64,000 nucleotides of DNA. Origin: Senegalia massiliensis (GTDB lineage: Bacteria; Bacillota; Clostridia; Tissierellales; SIT17). Under the pieces are notes generated by a model. That model was not told the origin of the DNA and did no database searches. It worked only from the letters and a program-made list of their open reading frames with translations. This document shows, one piece after another, positions 24,316 to 32,809 of the stretch. Made by a program: the position numbers and the translations under genes. Each line of letters begins with the position of its first letter. Within the stretch, counting starts at the first letter, position 1. The DNA lies in the NCBI RefSeq assembly GCF_009911265.1, contig NZ_QXXA01000003.1:62001-126000 (forward strand), given 5' to 3'.

Positions 24316-24873
24316 TTATTTACTATTTATATTTTTAATTCTATCTAGCTCTTCTGATTCCATACCTTCTGATTTTAATATTGAAGTTATTAATTCAGTT
24401 TTCCCTTCAATATATGAATCAATATCATTAGTATATTTATCTGCTAATTTTCTCTTTAATTGACTATATAACACAACAGATTGCTTATTATTTCTTAGAT
24501 GATTTCTTAATAATAAATGATTTATAAGATTTTCACTATCCTTCATACAAACATATAAATGATGTTCCATCCAAGTTATTTTAGGATTATTTGGATCATA
24601 TTTTAACATTTCTCTTCCTTCTATACCTAAATTCCCTATATGCTTATATCCAACACTTTCTAGTAATTCTATTGATTTCTTAGAATCTTCTTTATTTTCA
24701 ACAATAATATCAATATCTAAAATAGGTTTTGCCCAAAGTCCTTCAACTGATGTGCTTCCTACATGTTCAACTTTTATATTTATATTTTCTAGTAAATTTT
24801 CATAAAAGCATTTTGCTTTATTAAATTCTTCTTTCCACTTAGGATTATATGGTTCAACTATTATTTTTCTCAT
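24316..24873 (-). CDS. GrpB-family protein (nucleotidyltransferase-like)
   Basis: 185 residues. Nucleotidyltransferase fold: VEPYNPKWKEEFNKAKCFYE, KVEHVGSTSVEGLWAKPILD (GSTS loop) with DIDIIV giving the paired Asp residues, then MEHHLYVCMKDSENLINHLL and the helix LKRKLADKYTNDIDSYIEGK. GrpB/YqkA proteins are fused or related to dephospho-CoA kinase C-termini; their reaction is not well defined. The start ATG overlaps the upstream stop by 4 nt (ATGA), so it is translationally coupled. It sits beside a dead paralogue. Confidence 0.9.
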   Translation of the reverse strand: MRKIIVEPYNPKWKEEFNKAKCFYENLLENINIKVEHVGSTSVEGLWAKPILDIDIIVENKEDSKKSIELLESVGYKHIGNLGIEGREMLKYDPNNPKITWMEHHLYVCMKDSENLINHLLLRNHLRNNKQSVVLYSQLKRKLADKYTNDIDSYIEGKTELITSILKSEGMESEELDRIKNINSK

Positions 24874-25160
24874 TTTTTACTATCCTTCCTAAATAACGAT
24901 ATTCCACCAAAGCCACTTATAATTGCTATATAAAATCCAAAATCATAAAACCATCCTGTATTCATAGTTTCATATACCCTTATATTTTCTTTAAATATCC
25001 CTGCTATAAGTGATATTGGTGCAATCCATCCATGCCAAACACCCCAAAAGAATCCAGCACGATCTGATGAAGTATATGTACCATCTCCTGGTATACACCC
25101 TGATAATATTAAAGGTACTCCTAATGCTACAATAAATAATAAAGATAATTTTTTCTTCAT
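24870..25160 (-). CDS. Small membrane lipoprotein
   Basis: 96 residues from the ATG behind GGAGAGAACATT; the frame is open 12 codons further without a site. A lipoprotein signal ends LILSGC (Cys21). The mature part, GDGTYTSSDRAGFFWGVWHG followed by WIAPISLIAGIF, and a second hydrophobic stretch FYIAIISGFGGISLF suggest one or two membrane segments. Proteins of this length and wording recur in clostridial and bacillar genomes but have no known function. Coupled to the GrpB gene by a 4-nt overlap. Confidence 0.72.
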   Translation of the reverse strand: MKKKLSLLFIVALGVPLILSGCIPGDGTYTSSDRAGFFWGVWHGWIAPISLIAGIFKENIRVYETMNTGWFYDFGFYIAIISGFGGISLFRKDSKK

Positions 25161-25179
25161 AATGTTCTCTCCTTCAAAA

Positions 25180-25539
25180 TTATATTGATATACCAAATTC
25201 TTGTGCTATTTCCTTAAGTCCTAGTTCAATCTCTTCTCTAGAAAAATCATTTTCCTCAAGGAATTCATCACTTAGATTGTTAAGTCTATCATAAAAATCT
25301 AAAGCTAACAATATATGATCCTTATTTCTAACATCTAAATTCTCAAATAATAAATTTTCAGCTTCATTTATTTGTCCTTTTCCTATAAGCAATAATAATT
25401 GCTTATGTATATAATCAGTGTGAGTATAATGCTCATTATTTGTTATTTCATAAGTAACAGTATCTTTATTTAAAAGGACTTTAGCTAAAAACCTTATTAT
25501 ATTTCTTATAATTCTCATTACATAGTCTTGCTCAAACAT
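25180..25539 (-). CDS. DUF6483 family protein
   Basis: 119 residues, ATG 25539 behind GGAGTGG (the frame extends three codons through the site). The N-terminus FEQDYVMRIIRNIIRFLAKV and the helical repeat character (KQLLLLIGKGQINEAENLLF) are those of the DUF6483 proteins found in Firmicutes. It looks like a small all-helical, TPR-like cytoplasmic protein with acidic C-terminus. Function unknown. Confidence 0.75.
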   Translation of the reverse strand: MFEQDYVMRIIRNIIRFLAKVLLNKDTVTYEITNNEHYTHTDYIHKQLLLLIGKGQINEAENLLFENLDVRNKDHILLALDFYDRLNNLSDEFLEENDFSREEIELGLKEIAQEFGISI

Positions 25540-25593
25540 TAATACCACTCCTAATTGTGAAAACCATTACTTACTTAAGTTATAAAATTTAAT

Positions 25594-26067
25594 TTATATC
25601 TCTCTGCTTAATCTTATCATATCTATACATCTTATCCCATTTTCTATAATCTCATCAGGATAATGTTTAATAAAGAAATCTCTATCAATTCCAATTATAC
25701 GAAACCCACACTTTTGATATAATGCTAATTGTTCTAAACTAGAATTACCTGTTCCAACTTCTAAAGTTTTTTGTCCTAGTTTTTTTGTTTTTTCTATTGC
25801 ATCTAAAACCATAATTTTGCCTATACCTAGTCCTTGTTTTTCTTCCTTTACTGCTATATTTATAAGTTCCATTGTATATGGTCTAGTCTTTAACAAAATG
25901 TACGCTCCAATAATTTCGTCATGCATCAATGCAATATAGCAAGTTCCTCTATTAATATATTCATTTATTGCATCTTTAGAAGGATCTGCTAAAAGTAATA
26001 ATTCAATTGGAATTTTATCATCTTTTCTTAATTTACAAATTACAATATCATTATTAATTTTATTCAT
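25594..26067 (-). CDS. GNAT acetyltransferase
   Basis: 157 residues, ATG behind GAGGTG. Motif A is EEKQGLGIGKIMVLDAIEKT near 75-94 (Q-G-L-G-I-G loop), preceded by the beta strand MELINIAV. Motif B follows in LYQKCGFRIIGIDRDFF. The wording ALMHDEIIGAYILLKTRPYT and IKHYPDEIIENGIRCIDMIR matches a subgroup with a conserved C-terminal HYPDEI-N-G-I-C-DM pattern. Substrate unknown. Confidence 0.9.
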   Translation of the reverse strand: MNKINNDIVICKLRKDDKIPIELLLLADPSKDAINEYINRGTCYIALMHDEIIGAYILLKTRPYTMELINIAVKEEKQGLGIGKIMVLDAIEKTKKLGQKTLEVGTGNSSLEQLALYQKCGFRIIGIDRDFFIKHYPDEIIENGIRCIDMIRLSREI

Positions 26068-26090
26068 ATATGAACACCTCTTATATTTAA

Positions 26091-27134
26091 CTAATCATCA
26101 GATACTCCTGATTCATTAATTTTAAATGTTTTATTATCACAATCTATTTCTGCTTCAACTCCATAAGGTAATATACACATTGGAGAGGTATGTCCAAAAT
26201 TCATATTATACATAATTGGTAAATCATATCTTTTTGATTCATCCCTTATAACTTTTAAATATTTCTCTTTATATTCTTCATAATATTTTTCATCTTGAGG
26301 CTTACCTATAATTAAACCATTTATTTTATCAAGAATACCTAGAGCATTATATGTTCTAAGATACCATTTTATATAATTTGGTGTAGGTTTATCTTCACTA
26401 GTTTCTAAAAATAAAATTTTATTTTCCCATTCTTTTAAATCAGGCCATAATTCTGTTCCTCTTAACCAGTCAAGTACCTCTATACAACCACCAATTAATT
26501 TACCTTTTACTTTGCCTTTTCCTTGAAGAATTTCATAACCTATTTTTTCAGTTTCTAACTTTCTTTTTATTTTACTATTTTCTTGTCTATCCCATGTCAA
26601 CCACTCAGAAGTCCAATATTCACTTCCTTTTATTTCACCTATCATTTCATCACTAAATAATACTTTTTTTATCCAATTTATAGTATAATCATTCATCTCT
26701 ACATTTTCAGCAAATTCTGCTAAGATACATGGTCCATAATAACTAGTTAATCCAGCTTTATAACACATAAAATGATTTATAGTTGTATCAGAATATCCCA
26801 TGAATATTTTAGGATTATTTCTTATAACCTCAAAGTCTATATATGGTAAAAGTCTGATCGTATCATCTCCACCTATATTAGAAAATATTGCTTTAATTTC
26901 TTTATCTCGAAATGCATCCATCATATCTTTAGCTCTTGCCTCTGGATTTTCATTTAAATATTTACTACCTTTTAAACTATTTTTCATTTCTACAACTTTA
27001 AGTCCAAATACCTCTTCTAACCTTCTTTTTCCTATTTCATATCTATATCTAAATTCTTTATCTCCTGCTCCCCCCCATGATAAACTTACAATTGCTACTT
27101 TATCTCCTCTTTTTAGTTTCAAAGGTTTAATCAT
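26091..27134 (-). CDS. S66-family serine peptidase, MccF-like
   Basis: 347 residues, ATG behind GGGAGAGAG. The S66 catalytic triad is visible: Ser in IFMGYSDTTINHF near 110, Glu in KILFLETSEDKPTP near 244, and His in NMNFGHTSPMCILP near 313. The N-terminal LKRGDKVAIVSLSWGGAG is typical. S66 enzymes include murein tetrapeptide LD-carboxypeptidase and MccF, which hydrolyses microcin C-type aminoacyl-nucleotides. The insertion EYWTSEWLTWDRQENSKIKR resembles MccF relatives rather than LdcA, so an immunity-type or detoxifying role is suggested but not proven. Confidence 0.9.
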   Translation of the reverse strand: MIKPLKLKRGDKVAIVSLSWGGAGDKEFRYRYEIGKRRLEEVFGLKVVEMKNSLKGSKYLNENPEARAKDMMDAFRDKEIKAIFSNIGGDDTIRLLPYIDFEVIRNNPKIFMGYSDTTINHFMCYKAGLTSYYGPCILAEFAENVEMNDYTINWIKKVLFSDEMIGEIKGSEYWTSEWLTWDRQENSKIKRKLETEKIGYEILQGKGKVKGKLIGGCIEVLDWLRGTELWPDLKEWENKILFLETSEDKPTPNYIKWYLRTYNALGILDKINGLIIGKPQDEKYYEEYKEKYLKVIRDESKRYDLPIMYNMNFGHTSPMCILPYGVEAEIDCDNKTFKINESGVSDD

Positions 27135-27156
27135 AATTCTCTCTCCCTAGTACTAT

Positions 27157-27930
27157 TTATAATTTCAATGCTTTAGTTGCAATAAATGTATCTATATATT
27201 CATCTAATAAATCTCCATGACCAGAACTATCTTCATAGAAACCACCAATTAAAAATCCTGCATCAATCTGTGCACCAATTTGGCTTTGTAAAGAATGTCC
27301 AAAGTCTAATGTATCATTATTTTTTATTCTTTCTTCTAATTGTTCCTTAGGAAGATCATCTATATCTGAATATGGTATACTATTTGATACAATTAATTTA
27401 TTATTTTTTTCCCATTCATATAAATCAAATATAAATGAAATAGGATTTACAAATCCAGATATTAATACTCCACCTTTTTTTAATATTCTATAACATTCTT
27501 TCCATACTAATTCAATATTTGAGATAAAACAGTTAGAAACAGGATGGAAAATAAAATCAAAGCTTTCATCTTCGAATCTCGATAAATCTCTCATATCTCC
27601 TTGTTCTAATTTTATAGATAAATTATCTCTTTCTGATACCATTTCATCTTTTTTTAACTGTTCTTTACTATTATCAAAAACTGTAACATTAGCTCCTAAT
27701 GCTGAAACTATAGGACCTTGTTGTCCTCCACCAGACGCAAGACATAATACATTTTTACCTTTTATATCACCAATCCATTCTTTAGGAACAGGCTTTGTAG
27801 GAGTTAGCAACAATTCATATTTTCCTTTTTTTGCATCTTGTATTTGAGCTTTAGTTACAGGTATAGTCCATTTATTCCCTAATTTAACTTCATTATCCCA
27901 AGCCATACTATTATGTTTTAAAATATCCAT
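27157..27930 (-). CDS. Class I SAM-dependent methyltransferase
   Basis: 257 residues, ATG behind AAAGGGGAT. The Rossmann SAM-binding loop is VLCLASGGGQQGPIVSALGA near 60-79, with the acidic end of strand 2 in NVTVFDNSKEQL near 81-92 and the motif II/III stretch SFDFIFHPVSNCFISNIELV near 122-141. The helical lid at the N-terminus (NSMAWDNEVKLGNKWTIPVT) recurs in a bacterial subgroup of small-molecule methyltransferases. Acceptor unknown. Confidence 0.9.
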   Translation of the reverse strand: MDILKHNSMAWDNEVKLGNKWTIPVTKAQIQDAKKGKYELLLTPTKPVPKEWIGDIKGKNVLCLASGGGQQGPIVSALGANVTVFDNSKEQLKKDEMVSERDNLSIKLEQGDMRDLSRFEDESFDFIFHPVSNCFISNIELVWKECYRILKKGGVLISGFVNPISFIFDLYEWEKNNKLIVSNSIPYSDIDDLPKEQLEERIKNNDTLDFGHSLQSQIGAQIDAGFLIGGFYEDSSGHGDLLDEYIDTFIATKALKL

Positions 27931-27984
27931 ATTTAAATCCCCTTTGTTTTTTATTACCTAATAATTCATCTCTTCTTAAATTCT

Positions 27985-28530
27985 CTATTTTAATCTTTCA
28001 TAATCATTTTTAGTTAAGTTATAATATAACACATTTACTTTTTTATTATCTAATAATTTTATGTTTTCATTACGATTAAATTTATATCTAAAACCACATT
28101 TTTCATTAACTCTTCTAGACCTTTCATTGAAATCATAATGTCCACACCATATCAAATCTAAATTCATTTCTTCAAACCCATATTTAATTAAACGATTTAC
28201 TGCCTCTGGAATATATCCATTTCCCCAGTATTCTGGATTTAAAACATAACCTATTTCTCTTTGTTTTAATTCTTTTAATTTATTATCTGGAGTTCTTTTA
28301 TGTAATCCTATTCCACCAATCACCTTACTTTGTGACTTTAATTCTATGGCATAGACATCATTATTTTCTATAAATATTTTTATTATTTTTTTACTTTCAT
28401 CTTCATCTTTATGTGGTTTCCATCCTGCATTAGGTCCAACTAAATTACTCTTTGCATATTCATACATATCCTTACTATCAGATTCTACCCATTTTCTTAA
28501 AATTAACCTTTCACTCTCTAATTTTTTCAT
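27985..28530 (-). CDS. GNAT acetyltransferase, RimJ/RimL type
   Basis: 181 residues, ATG behind GGGAGATATT. Opening KLESERLILRKWVESDSKDM is the RimJ/RimL-type N-terminus. GGIGLHKRTPDNKLKELKQR, then EIGYVLNPEYWGNGYIPEAV (motif A, W-G-N-G-Y) and NERSRRVNEKCGFRYKFNRN (motif B) complete the fold. This branch acetylates ribosomal-protein N-termini or small amines. Substrate unknown. Confidence 0.9.
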   Translation of the reverse strand: MKKLESERLILRKWVESDSKDMYEYAKSNLVGPNAGWKPHKDEDESKKIIKIFIENNDVYAIELKSQSKVIGGIGLHKRTPDNKLKELKQREIGYVLNPEYWGNGYIPEAVNRLIKYGFEEMNLDLIWCGHYDFNERSRRVNEKCGFRYKFNRNENIKLLDNKKVNVLYYNLTKNDYERLK

Positions 28531-28584
28531 AATATCTCCCTTCTTAATATTATAGGCTGTCCTATTTTAAAAGAATCTGTTAAA

Positions 28585-29136
28585 TTAATTTATTTTACTA
28601 TCTATGAAATCAATTACTCTATTAATTTCTTTATTATAATTATTATTTATTTCAAAATAATTAACTCCATTTTTATAACATTTTGCTCTAAATTTATCAT
28701 GTTCATTAATAAAATCATCAACAGACCTATTTTCTTTATAAATTCTAGTTTCAATTATATTTCTATGTGAAATTATTCCTGATTCAAAATTTTGAATAAT
28801 ATACTCTCTAGAAAACCCTAAAAACACACTTATTATATTGTCCTTATAACAATCTTCAAAGTCATTAATAAGACTTGGCATTAAATAACAACCTTCAATA
28901 ATTATATTTTGATTATTTTCAACACATGTCATTATAATTCCTTTAATTATAGGCCATAATTTCTCTGCTATTAATTCATCACTATCTGTAGATTTAAAGC
29001 CAAAATCTATCCCACTTCTATACAATCCCATTTTCATATGATCAATTGAATAATAGGGTATATTATATTTTTCCATTAATATTTGAGAAAGATTTGTCTT
29101 ACCAGTACAACTGTTACCTCCAATTAATATAATCAT
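28585..29136 (-). CDS. P-loop kinase-like protein
   Basis: 184 residues from ATG 29136, nine bases after AAAGG; an in-frame ATG three codons earlier is inside the spacing. A Walker A loop, LIGGNSCTGKTNLSQIL, opens the protein. SIDHMKMGLYRS near 33 and NQNIIIEGCYLMPSLI near 75-90 resemble the substrate and Walker-B regions of small-molecule kinases such as 2-phosphoglycerate kinase, AAA_33 and zeta-toxin relatives. No target recognised. Confidence 0.82.
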   Translation of the reverse strand: MIILIGGNSCTGKTNLSQILMEKYNIPYYSIDHMKMGLYRSGIDFGFKSTDSDELIAEKLWPIIKGIIMTCVENNQNIIIEGCYLMPSLINDFEDCYKDNIISVFLGFSREYIIQNFESGIISHRNIIETRIYKENRSVDDFINEHDKFRAKCYKNGVNYFEINNNYNKEINRVIDFIDSKIN

Positions 29137-29249
29137 TATTACCATCCTTTAATTGCTTATTATAAAATTTAAATCTAACTGAATTTAAAATTTTAATAAG
29201 TGATATTAAAATAATATTTTTTTCAATATAAATTCCTTGGAAACAAATT

Positions 29250-29287
29250 ATGTAGAATAAATATGATATATCATATTTATTCTACAT
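29250..29287. terminator. Perfect 38-bp palindrome in the 29.1-29.4 kb gap
   Basis: Arms with ATGTAGAATAAATATGATA meet at GATATATC. It lies between the kinase start and the AraC stop, where it can end the AraC transcript (minus strand followed by TAATTTGTTT). The remainder of this 286-nt gap shows no gene. Confidence 0.75.
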
Positions 29288-29422
29288 TTATCCTTAATAA
29301 CCCTTTTATTCTAAAATTTTTTTCTATTTCTCATACTTTGTTAGATTTTTCAGAGATATTCATTATCTCATTAAAACTAATATTAAAACTTATTCGTATC
29401 TCTAAAAACTGTATTTATAAAT

Positions 29423-30283
29423 TTATTTTTTCTCAACAGGAATCCATATTTCACAAAAGCAATTTGATTTAAAATCTTCTGAATATAATTCAAAATCAGT
29501 ATCATCAATCATAGTATACTCTGAGCTAGGAAGAAATTCTGAAAAAATTCTCTCCCATGTTGAACCTATACAATCTGCAGTTTCACCAATACATTTAAAT
29601 ACAGCCCATAATGTAGGTTTTACATCCCATATAGCATATCCATCAGGTATACTTTCACCATTGAACTCCATTCCGATACCATAATCAAAATATTTACTTT
29701 CTTTTGATATTGGTGCACAAACACCGTAAATATCATTATTAGTAGTATTTTGTTTTAAAGTATCAAATGTCCCATTGGCACCACATTCTTGCCAAAAATC
29801 TGGTATTTCAGTATTTCCCTCCTCTGAAATTGATTCATTTCTAAATTTTCTGACCTTAGCTAATAACTTAAATTCTTCTCGCTTCTCAATTCTGTAATCC
29901 ATAATAGTACCACCTTCCAATTTAATTTTAATTACAAGGCGATTAAATGATTTTAACTTCGTACCTACACGTTTTGCCATACTTGGTGTAATGCCATGAA
30001 ATCTTGTAAATGCCTTTGTAAAGCTTTCAGGTGAACTATACCTATATTTTAAAGCAATATCAATTACTTTTGAATTAGATAAGGAAAGTTCTTGACCAGC
30101 CATAGACAATCTTCTATTTCTAATATACTCATTAGATGTAATGCCAGTAACTAAACTAAATGTTCTATGAAAATGATAACTTGACATATAAATGTGTTTT
30201 GCAACATCTTCATAAGTAATTGATTCTAATAGATTATCTTCCATATAATCTATTGCCTTTTGTAAGTTTTGAAGAAAATCCAT
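29423..30283 (-). CDS. AraC-family regulator with GyrI-like effector domain
   Basis: 286 residues, ATG behind AGGAGGTGAG. The DNA-binding domain is N-terminal: ITYEDVAKHIYMSSYHFHRT, FSLVTGITSNEYIRNRRLSM and VIDIALKYRYSSPESFTKAF are two helix-turn-helix units within the first 100 residues. The C-terminal ~160 residues are a GyrI/SOUL-like ligand-binding domain (YRIEKREEFKLLAKVRKFRN, WDVKPTLWAVFKCIGE, CFCEIWIPVEKK). This is the Rob/YdeE layout, which senses lipophilic drugs or similar ligands. It is the only regulator inside the array and may control nearby detoxification genes. Confidence 0.93.
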   Translation of the reverse strand: MDFLQNLQKAIDYMEDNLLESITYEDVAKHIYMSSYHFHRTFSLVTGITSNEYIRNRRLSMAGQELSLSNSKVIDIALKYRYSSPESFTKAFTRFHGITPSMAKRVGTKLKSFNRLVIKIKLEGGTIMDYRIEKREEFKLLAKVRKFRNESISEEGNTEIPDFWQECGANGTFDTLKQNTTNNDIYGVCAPISKESKYFDYGIGMEFNGESIPDGYAIWDVKPTLWAVFKCIGETADCIGSTWERIFSEFLPSSEYTMIDDTDFELYSEDFKSNCFCEIWIPVEKK

Positions 30284-30402
30284 TTTCTCACCTCCTATAT
30301 AAATTGTACTAAAGTGTAGCTATTATTTCCTATCTTCCCTTGCTTTTATCTGTCTTTATAAACTGTAGGATAAGAATTTTTATAATAAAGAATGTAAATA
30401 TA

Positions 30403-30573
30403 CTATTTTTTATACCTTCTGAATAGTTCAATAGAAGTCAATATACATACTATTAACATAAAAATACCGTTAAAATATCTTCTAGAGCTTATATTAAACA
30501 CTCCAACAATAAGTGAAATAATTGCAGATATAATAAGTGATATTTTTCCTTGTTCTTTCTCTCCATTCTTCAT
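30403..30573 (-). CDS. Very small membrane protein
   Basis: 56 residues from the ATG behind AAAAGGAGAATTATT; the frame extends six codons further over the site. Two hydrophobic segments, ISLIISAIISLIVGVFNI and FNGIFMLIVCILTSIELF, are joined by SSRRY and end in RRYKK. No family recognised. Confidence 0.55.
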   Translation of the reverse strand: MKNGEKEQGKISLIISAIISLIVGVFNISSRRYFNGIFMLIVCILTSIELFRRYKK

Positions 30574-30661
30574 AATAATTCTCCTTTTCATTTCTAATAT
30601 AAATATTCTATTATCTCTAACTATAATTATTCTACATACCTTATTAAATTCATTTTTAAAT

Positions 30662-30703
30662 AGAATATTAATATAGTTTCAAATAAAACTATACTAATAT
30701 TCT
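30662..30703 (-). terminator. Hairpin overlapping the NUDIX stop codon
   Basis: Arms AGAATATTAATATAGTTT (30662-30679) and AAACTATACTAATATTCT (30686-30703) pair at 17 of 18 positions. The NUDIX stop at 30694 lies in the stem. The T tract beyond is modest. Confidence 0.65.
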
Positions 30704-31164
30704 CTATCTACAACATGTAAAACCTTATTATTAGATATTAAATTTTCATCTTTAAAAAACTCTGGATATACTTCATAATTCTTTATATCTTTAAGTGAAA
30801 TCCATTCCAATTTTTCTTCAATACCATCTTCTGTTAGATTTTCATTAATCAAAAGATAATTATCTATTGGCTTCATATAATAATAAATGGATATTTCATG
30901 AAAATGCTCCCCAGTAGAGTCTAAGGTAAAGAAATTTTCATGAATATATCCCATTCTATCTATTTCAAATAATATTCCAGTCTCTTCATAGACTTCTCTT
31001 ATTACTGCTTGTTCCATACTTTCATGTAAATTTACACGTCCACCAACAGAATAATAATAAGGCTCCCTATTACTTTTAACCATCAGTACTTTATTTTCAT
31101 TAATAATAATTGCTCCAACACGATAATTAAACTTACCCTGTTCTGTTTTAAAAGTACAATCCAT
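30694..31164 (-). CDS. NUDIX hydrolase
   Basis: 156 residues, ATG preceded by GGTGAAAG. The complete Nudix box is present: G-RVNLH-E-SMEQAVI-REVYEETGI near residues 43-65, giving the Mg2+-binding REVxEE helix. The strands before it (VGAIIINENKVLMVKSNREP) and after it (GEHFHEISIYYYMKPID) are normal. NUDIX enzymes hydrolyse nucleoside diphosphates linked to another group. Substrate not evident. Monocistronic-looking. Confidence 0.92.
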   Translation of the reverse strand: MDCTFKTEQGKFNYRVGAIIINENKVLMVKSNREPYYYSVGGRVNLHESMEQAVIREVYEETGILFEIDRMGYIHENFFTLDSTGEHFHEISIYYYMKPIDNYLLINENLTEDGIEEKLEWISLKDIKNYEVYPEFFKDENLISNNKVLHVVDREY

Positions 31165-31234
31165 TATGAACTTTCACCATCTTTCTTATAAATATATGAT
31201 TATTTTTTTAATTCTAACTAAATTATTCTAATTA

Positions 31235-31879
31235 TTATATAAAAGTATATAAGCCATCTATATCATCACTACAAATATAAGGCAATGCTTCATTGATTTG
31301 TTCTATTTCCCAGTTCCACCATTTAATTTCTAATAGTTTTTCTATATCTGAAGCAGAAAATCTCTTTTTAATAACTTTACCAGGATTACCACCAACTATA
31401 GTATAAGGTTCTACATCCTTACTTACTACAGCTCTTGCTGCAATTATTGCTCCATCACCTATTTTTACTCCTGGCATAATAACTGCTTCTGTACCAATCC
31501 ATACATCATTCCCTATAACTGTATCTCCTTTACGTCTAAATCCATCTTTAGCATTTGGAAATATTTCAGAATCAAAAGGATATACAGAAATCCATTTATT
31601 ATTATGTCCTTGATTACCTGCAAGTAGAAAACTTGCACCTGAACCTATTGAACAAAATTTCCCTATTTCTAATTTATCAAATAAAAAATCTTCCCCATAA
31701 ATTTCCTTATAATTTTTAGTGCTTCCATCTCCCAATAAATATCTTACACAAATATCTTCAAATTCTTCTTTATGATAATATCCAGAATAATATGTAAAAT
31801 CTCCAATTTTAATGTTTGGATTCTTTATATTTCCCTTTAAATATTTACTACTTAACCAGTTTTTAAATTTATTTTCCAC
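31235..31879 (-). CDS. CatB-related O-acetyltransferase (hexapeptide repeat)
   Basis: 214 residues, GTG start behind AAAGGTAGA. The left-handed beta-helix shows as hexapeptide repeats in LEIGKFCSIGSGASFLLAGN, GDTVIGNDVWIGTEAVIMPG and VKIGDGAIIAARAVVSKDVE. The catalytic His lies in NQGHNNKWISVYPF. NPNIKIGDFTYYSGYYHKEE at the N-terminus and FSASDIEKLLEIKWWNWEIE at the end are hallmarks of the CatB/Vat xenobiotic acetyltransferase group. Vat and CatB inactivate streptogramin A and chloramphenicol, but most chromosomal relatives have unknown acceptors. Confidence 0.9.
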   Translation of the reverse strand: MENKFKNWLSSKYLKGNIKNPNIKIGDFTYYSGYYHKEEFEDICVRYLLGDGSTKNYKEIYGEDFLFDKLEIGKFCSIGSGASFLLAGNQGHNNKWISVYPFDSEIFPNAKDGFRRKGDTVIGNDVWIGTEAVIMPGVKIGDGAIIAARAVVSKDVEPYTIVGGNPGKVIKKRFSASDIEKLLEIKWWNWEIEQINEALPYICSDDIDGLYTFI

Positions 31880-31964
31880 TTAAATCTACCTTTCCTAATT
31901 TTGTTTCCTTTTCTATTTAAAAGATTAATATTTCCTAAAAATACTATATTCAAAAAGATACTTG

Positions 31965-32789
31965 TTATTCTTTAATTCCTTTAGCAAGTAGAAATTCTCC
32001 ATTATCAACCATTGTTCTTTTAGTATAGGTTTTAAGTTCAATATCAATTATAGTTTCTAATGCTTTTTTATCTTTACATATTTCTTCAATTGATTGCGCA
32101 TTGCCACAACTAAAACATGGACTTCCTCCCAATATAATATTTTTAAAATCTCCATCTGTTAATAATTTTTCTAACTCCTTTCCTTCAAAAAAATGTCTAG
32201 GTGGATGAGTAATCTTTTCATGTTTAAGTAAATCGCCAGTCTCCATAACTTTATTTAATAACCAGTACTTCGGATTGCTAAAAAAGTCTAAATTTTGATT
32301 TCCCAATAACATTTTTAAAATTCCCCATTTATTATTAACACTTACTGCAAGTACACCTTTGTCTTTTAATACTCTATAAAATTCAGAAATAACCTTCTCT
32401 CTATCATCTATAATATATGAAAGTGGAGCACCATAGCAAATTATCATATCAAAACTTTCATTTTCAAAAGATGATAAATCTTTAATATCTCCTTGAAAAA
32501 TTCCTTCAATATTGTGATTCACATTTTGTTCATTTATCTTTTTCTGAGCAATTCTAAGTTGTTCATCAGATATATCAAACAATGTTATTTTACATCCCAT
32601 ATTTGCAAATTCAATACTATATCTACCAGCTCCACAACCTGCATCAAGTATCTTAATACCTTCATGTAAATGTTCTTTTATAAAATCCATATGAAGTATA
32701 AAATTAATTCTGCTATATATATCTTCTTCTAATCTATTCCATTCTCGAATCCCATACTCGTTATAAAACTCTCTTATTTCATTATCCAT
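31965..32789 (-). CDS. Class I SAM-dependent methyltransferase
   Basis: 274 residues, ATG behind AGGAGCG. SAM-binding motif I is GIKILDAGCGAGRYSIEFAN near 42-61, with FDISDEQLRIA near 68-78 as the acidic loop and SFDMIICYGAPLSYI near 113-127 as motif II. The C-terminal half carries GKELEKLLTDGDFKNIILGG and a Cys pair in GSPCFSCGN. Standard small-molecule methyltransferase; acceptor unknown. It is unrelated in detail to the one at 27.2 kb. Confidence 0.92.
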   Translation of the reverse strand: MDNEIREFYNEYGIREWNRLEEDIYSRINFILHMDFIKEHLHEGIKILDAGCGAGRYSIEFANMGCKITLFDISDEQLRIAQKKINEQNVNHNIEGIFQGDIKDLSSFENESFDMIICYGAPLSYIIDDREKVISEFYRVLKDKGVLAVSVNNKWGILKMLLGNQNLDFFSNPKYWLLNKVMETGDLLKHEKITHPPRHFFEGKELEKLLTDGDFKNIILGGSPCFSCGNAQSIEEICKDKKALETIIDIELKTYTKRTMVDNGEFLLAKGIKE

Positions 32790-32809
32790 ACAGTACGCTC
32801 CTTATGATT

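Noticed and set aside
27966-27980. TCTCTTCTTAAATT repeated at 40.74 kb as a boundary repeat
   Set aside because: Only two copies of a low-complexity AT-rich string, differently placed relative to the genes; likely chance.
31235-31879. Calling the CatB-like protein a chloramphenicol or streptogramin resistance gene
   Set aside because: Most chromosomal members of this hexapeptide family have other or unknown acceptors; the motifs do not decide.
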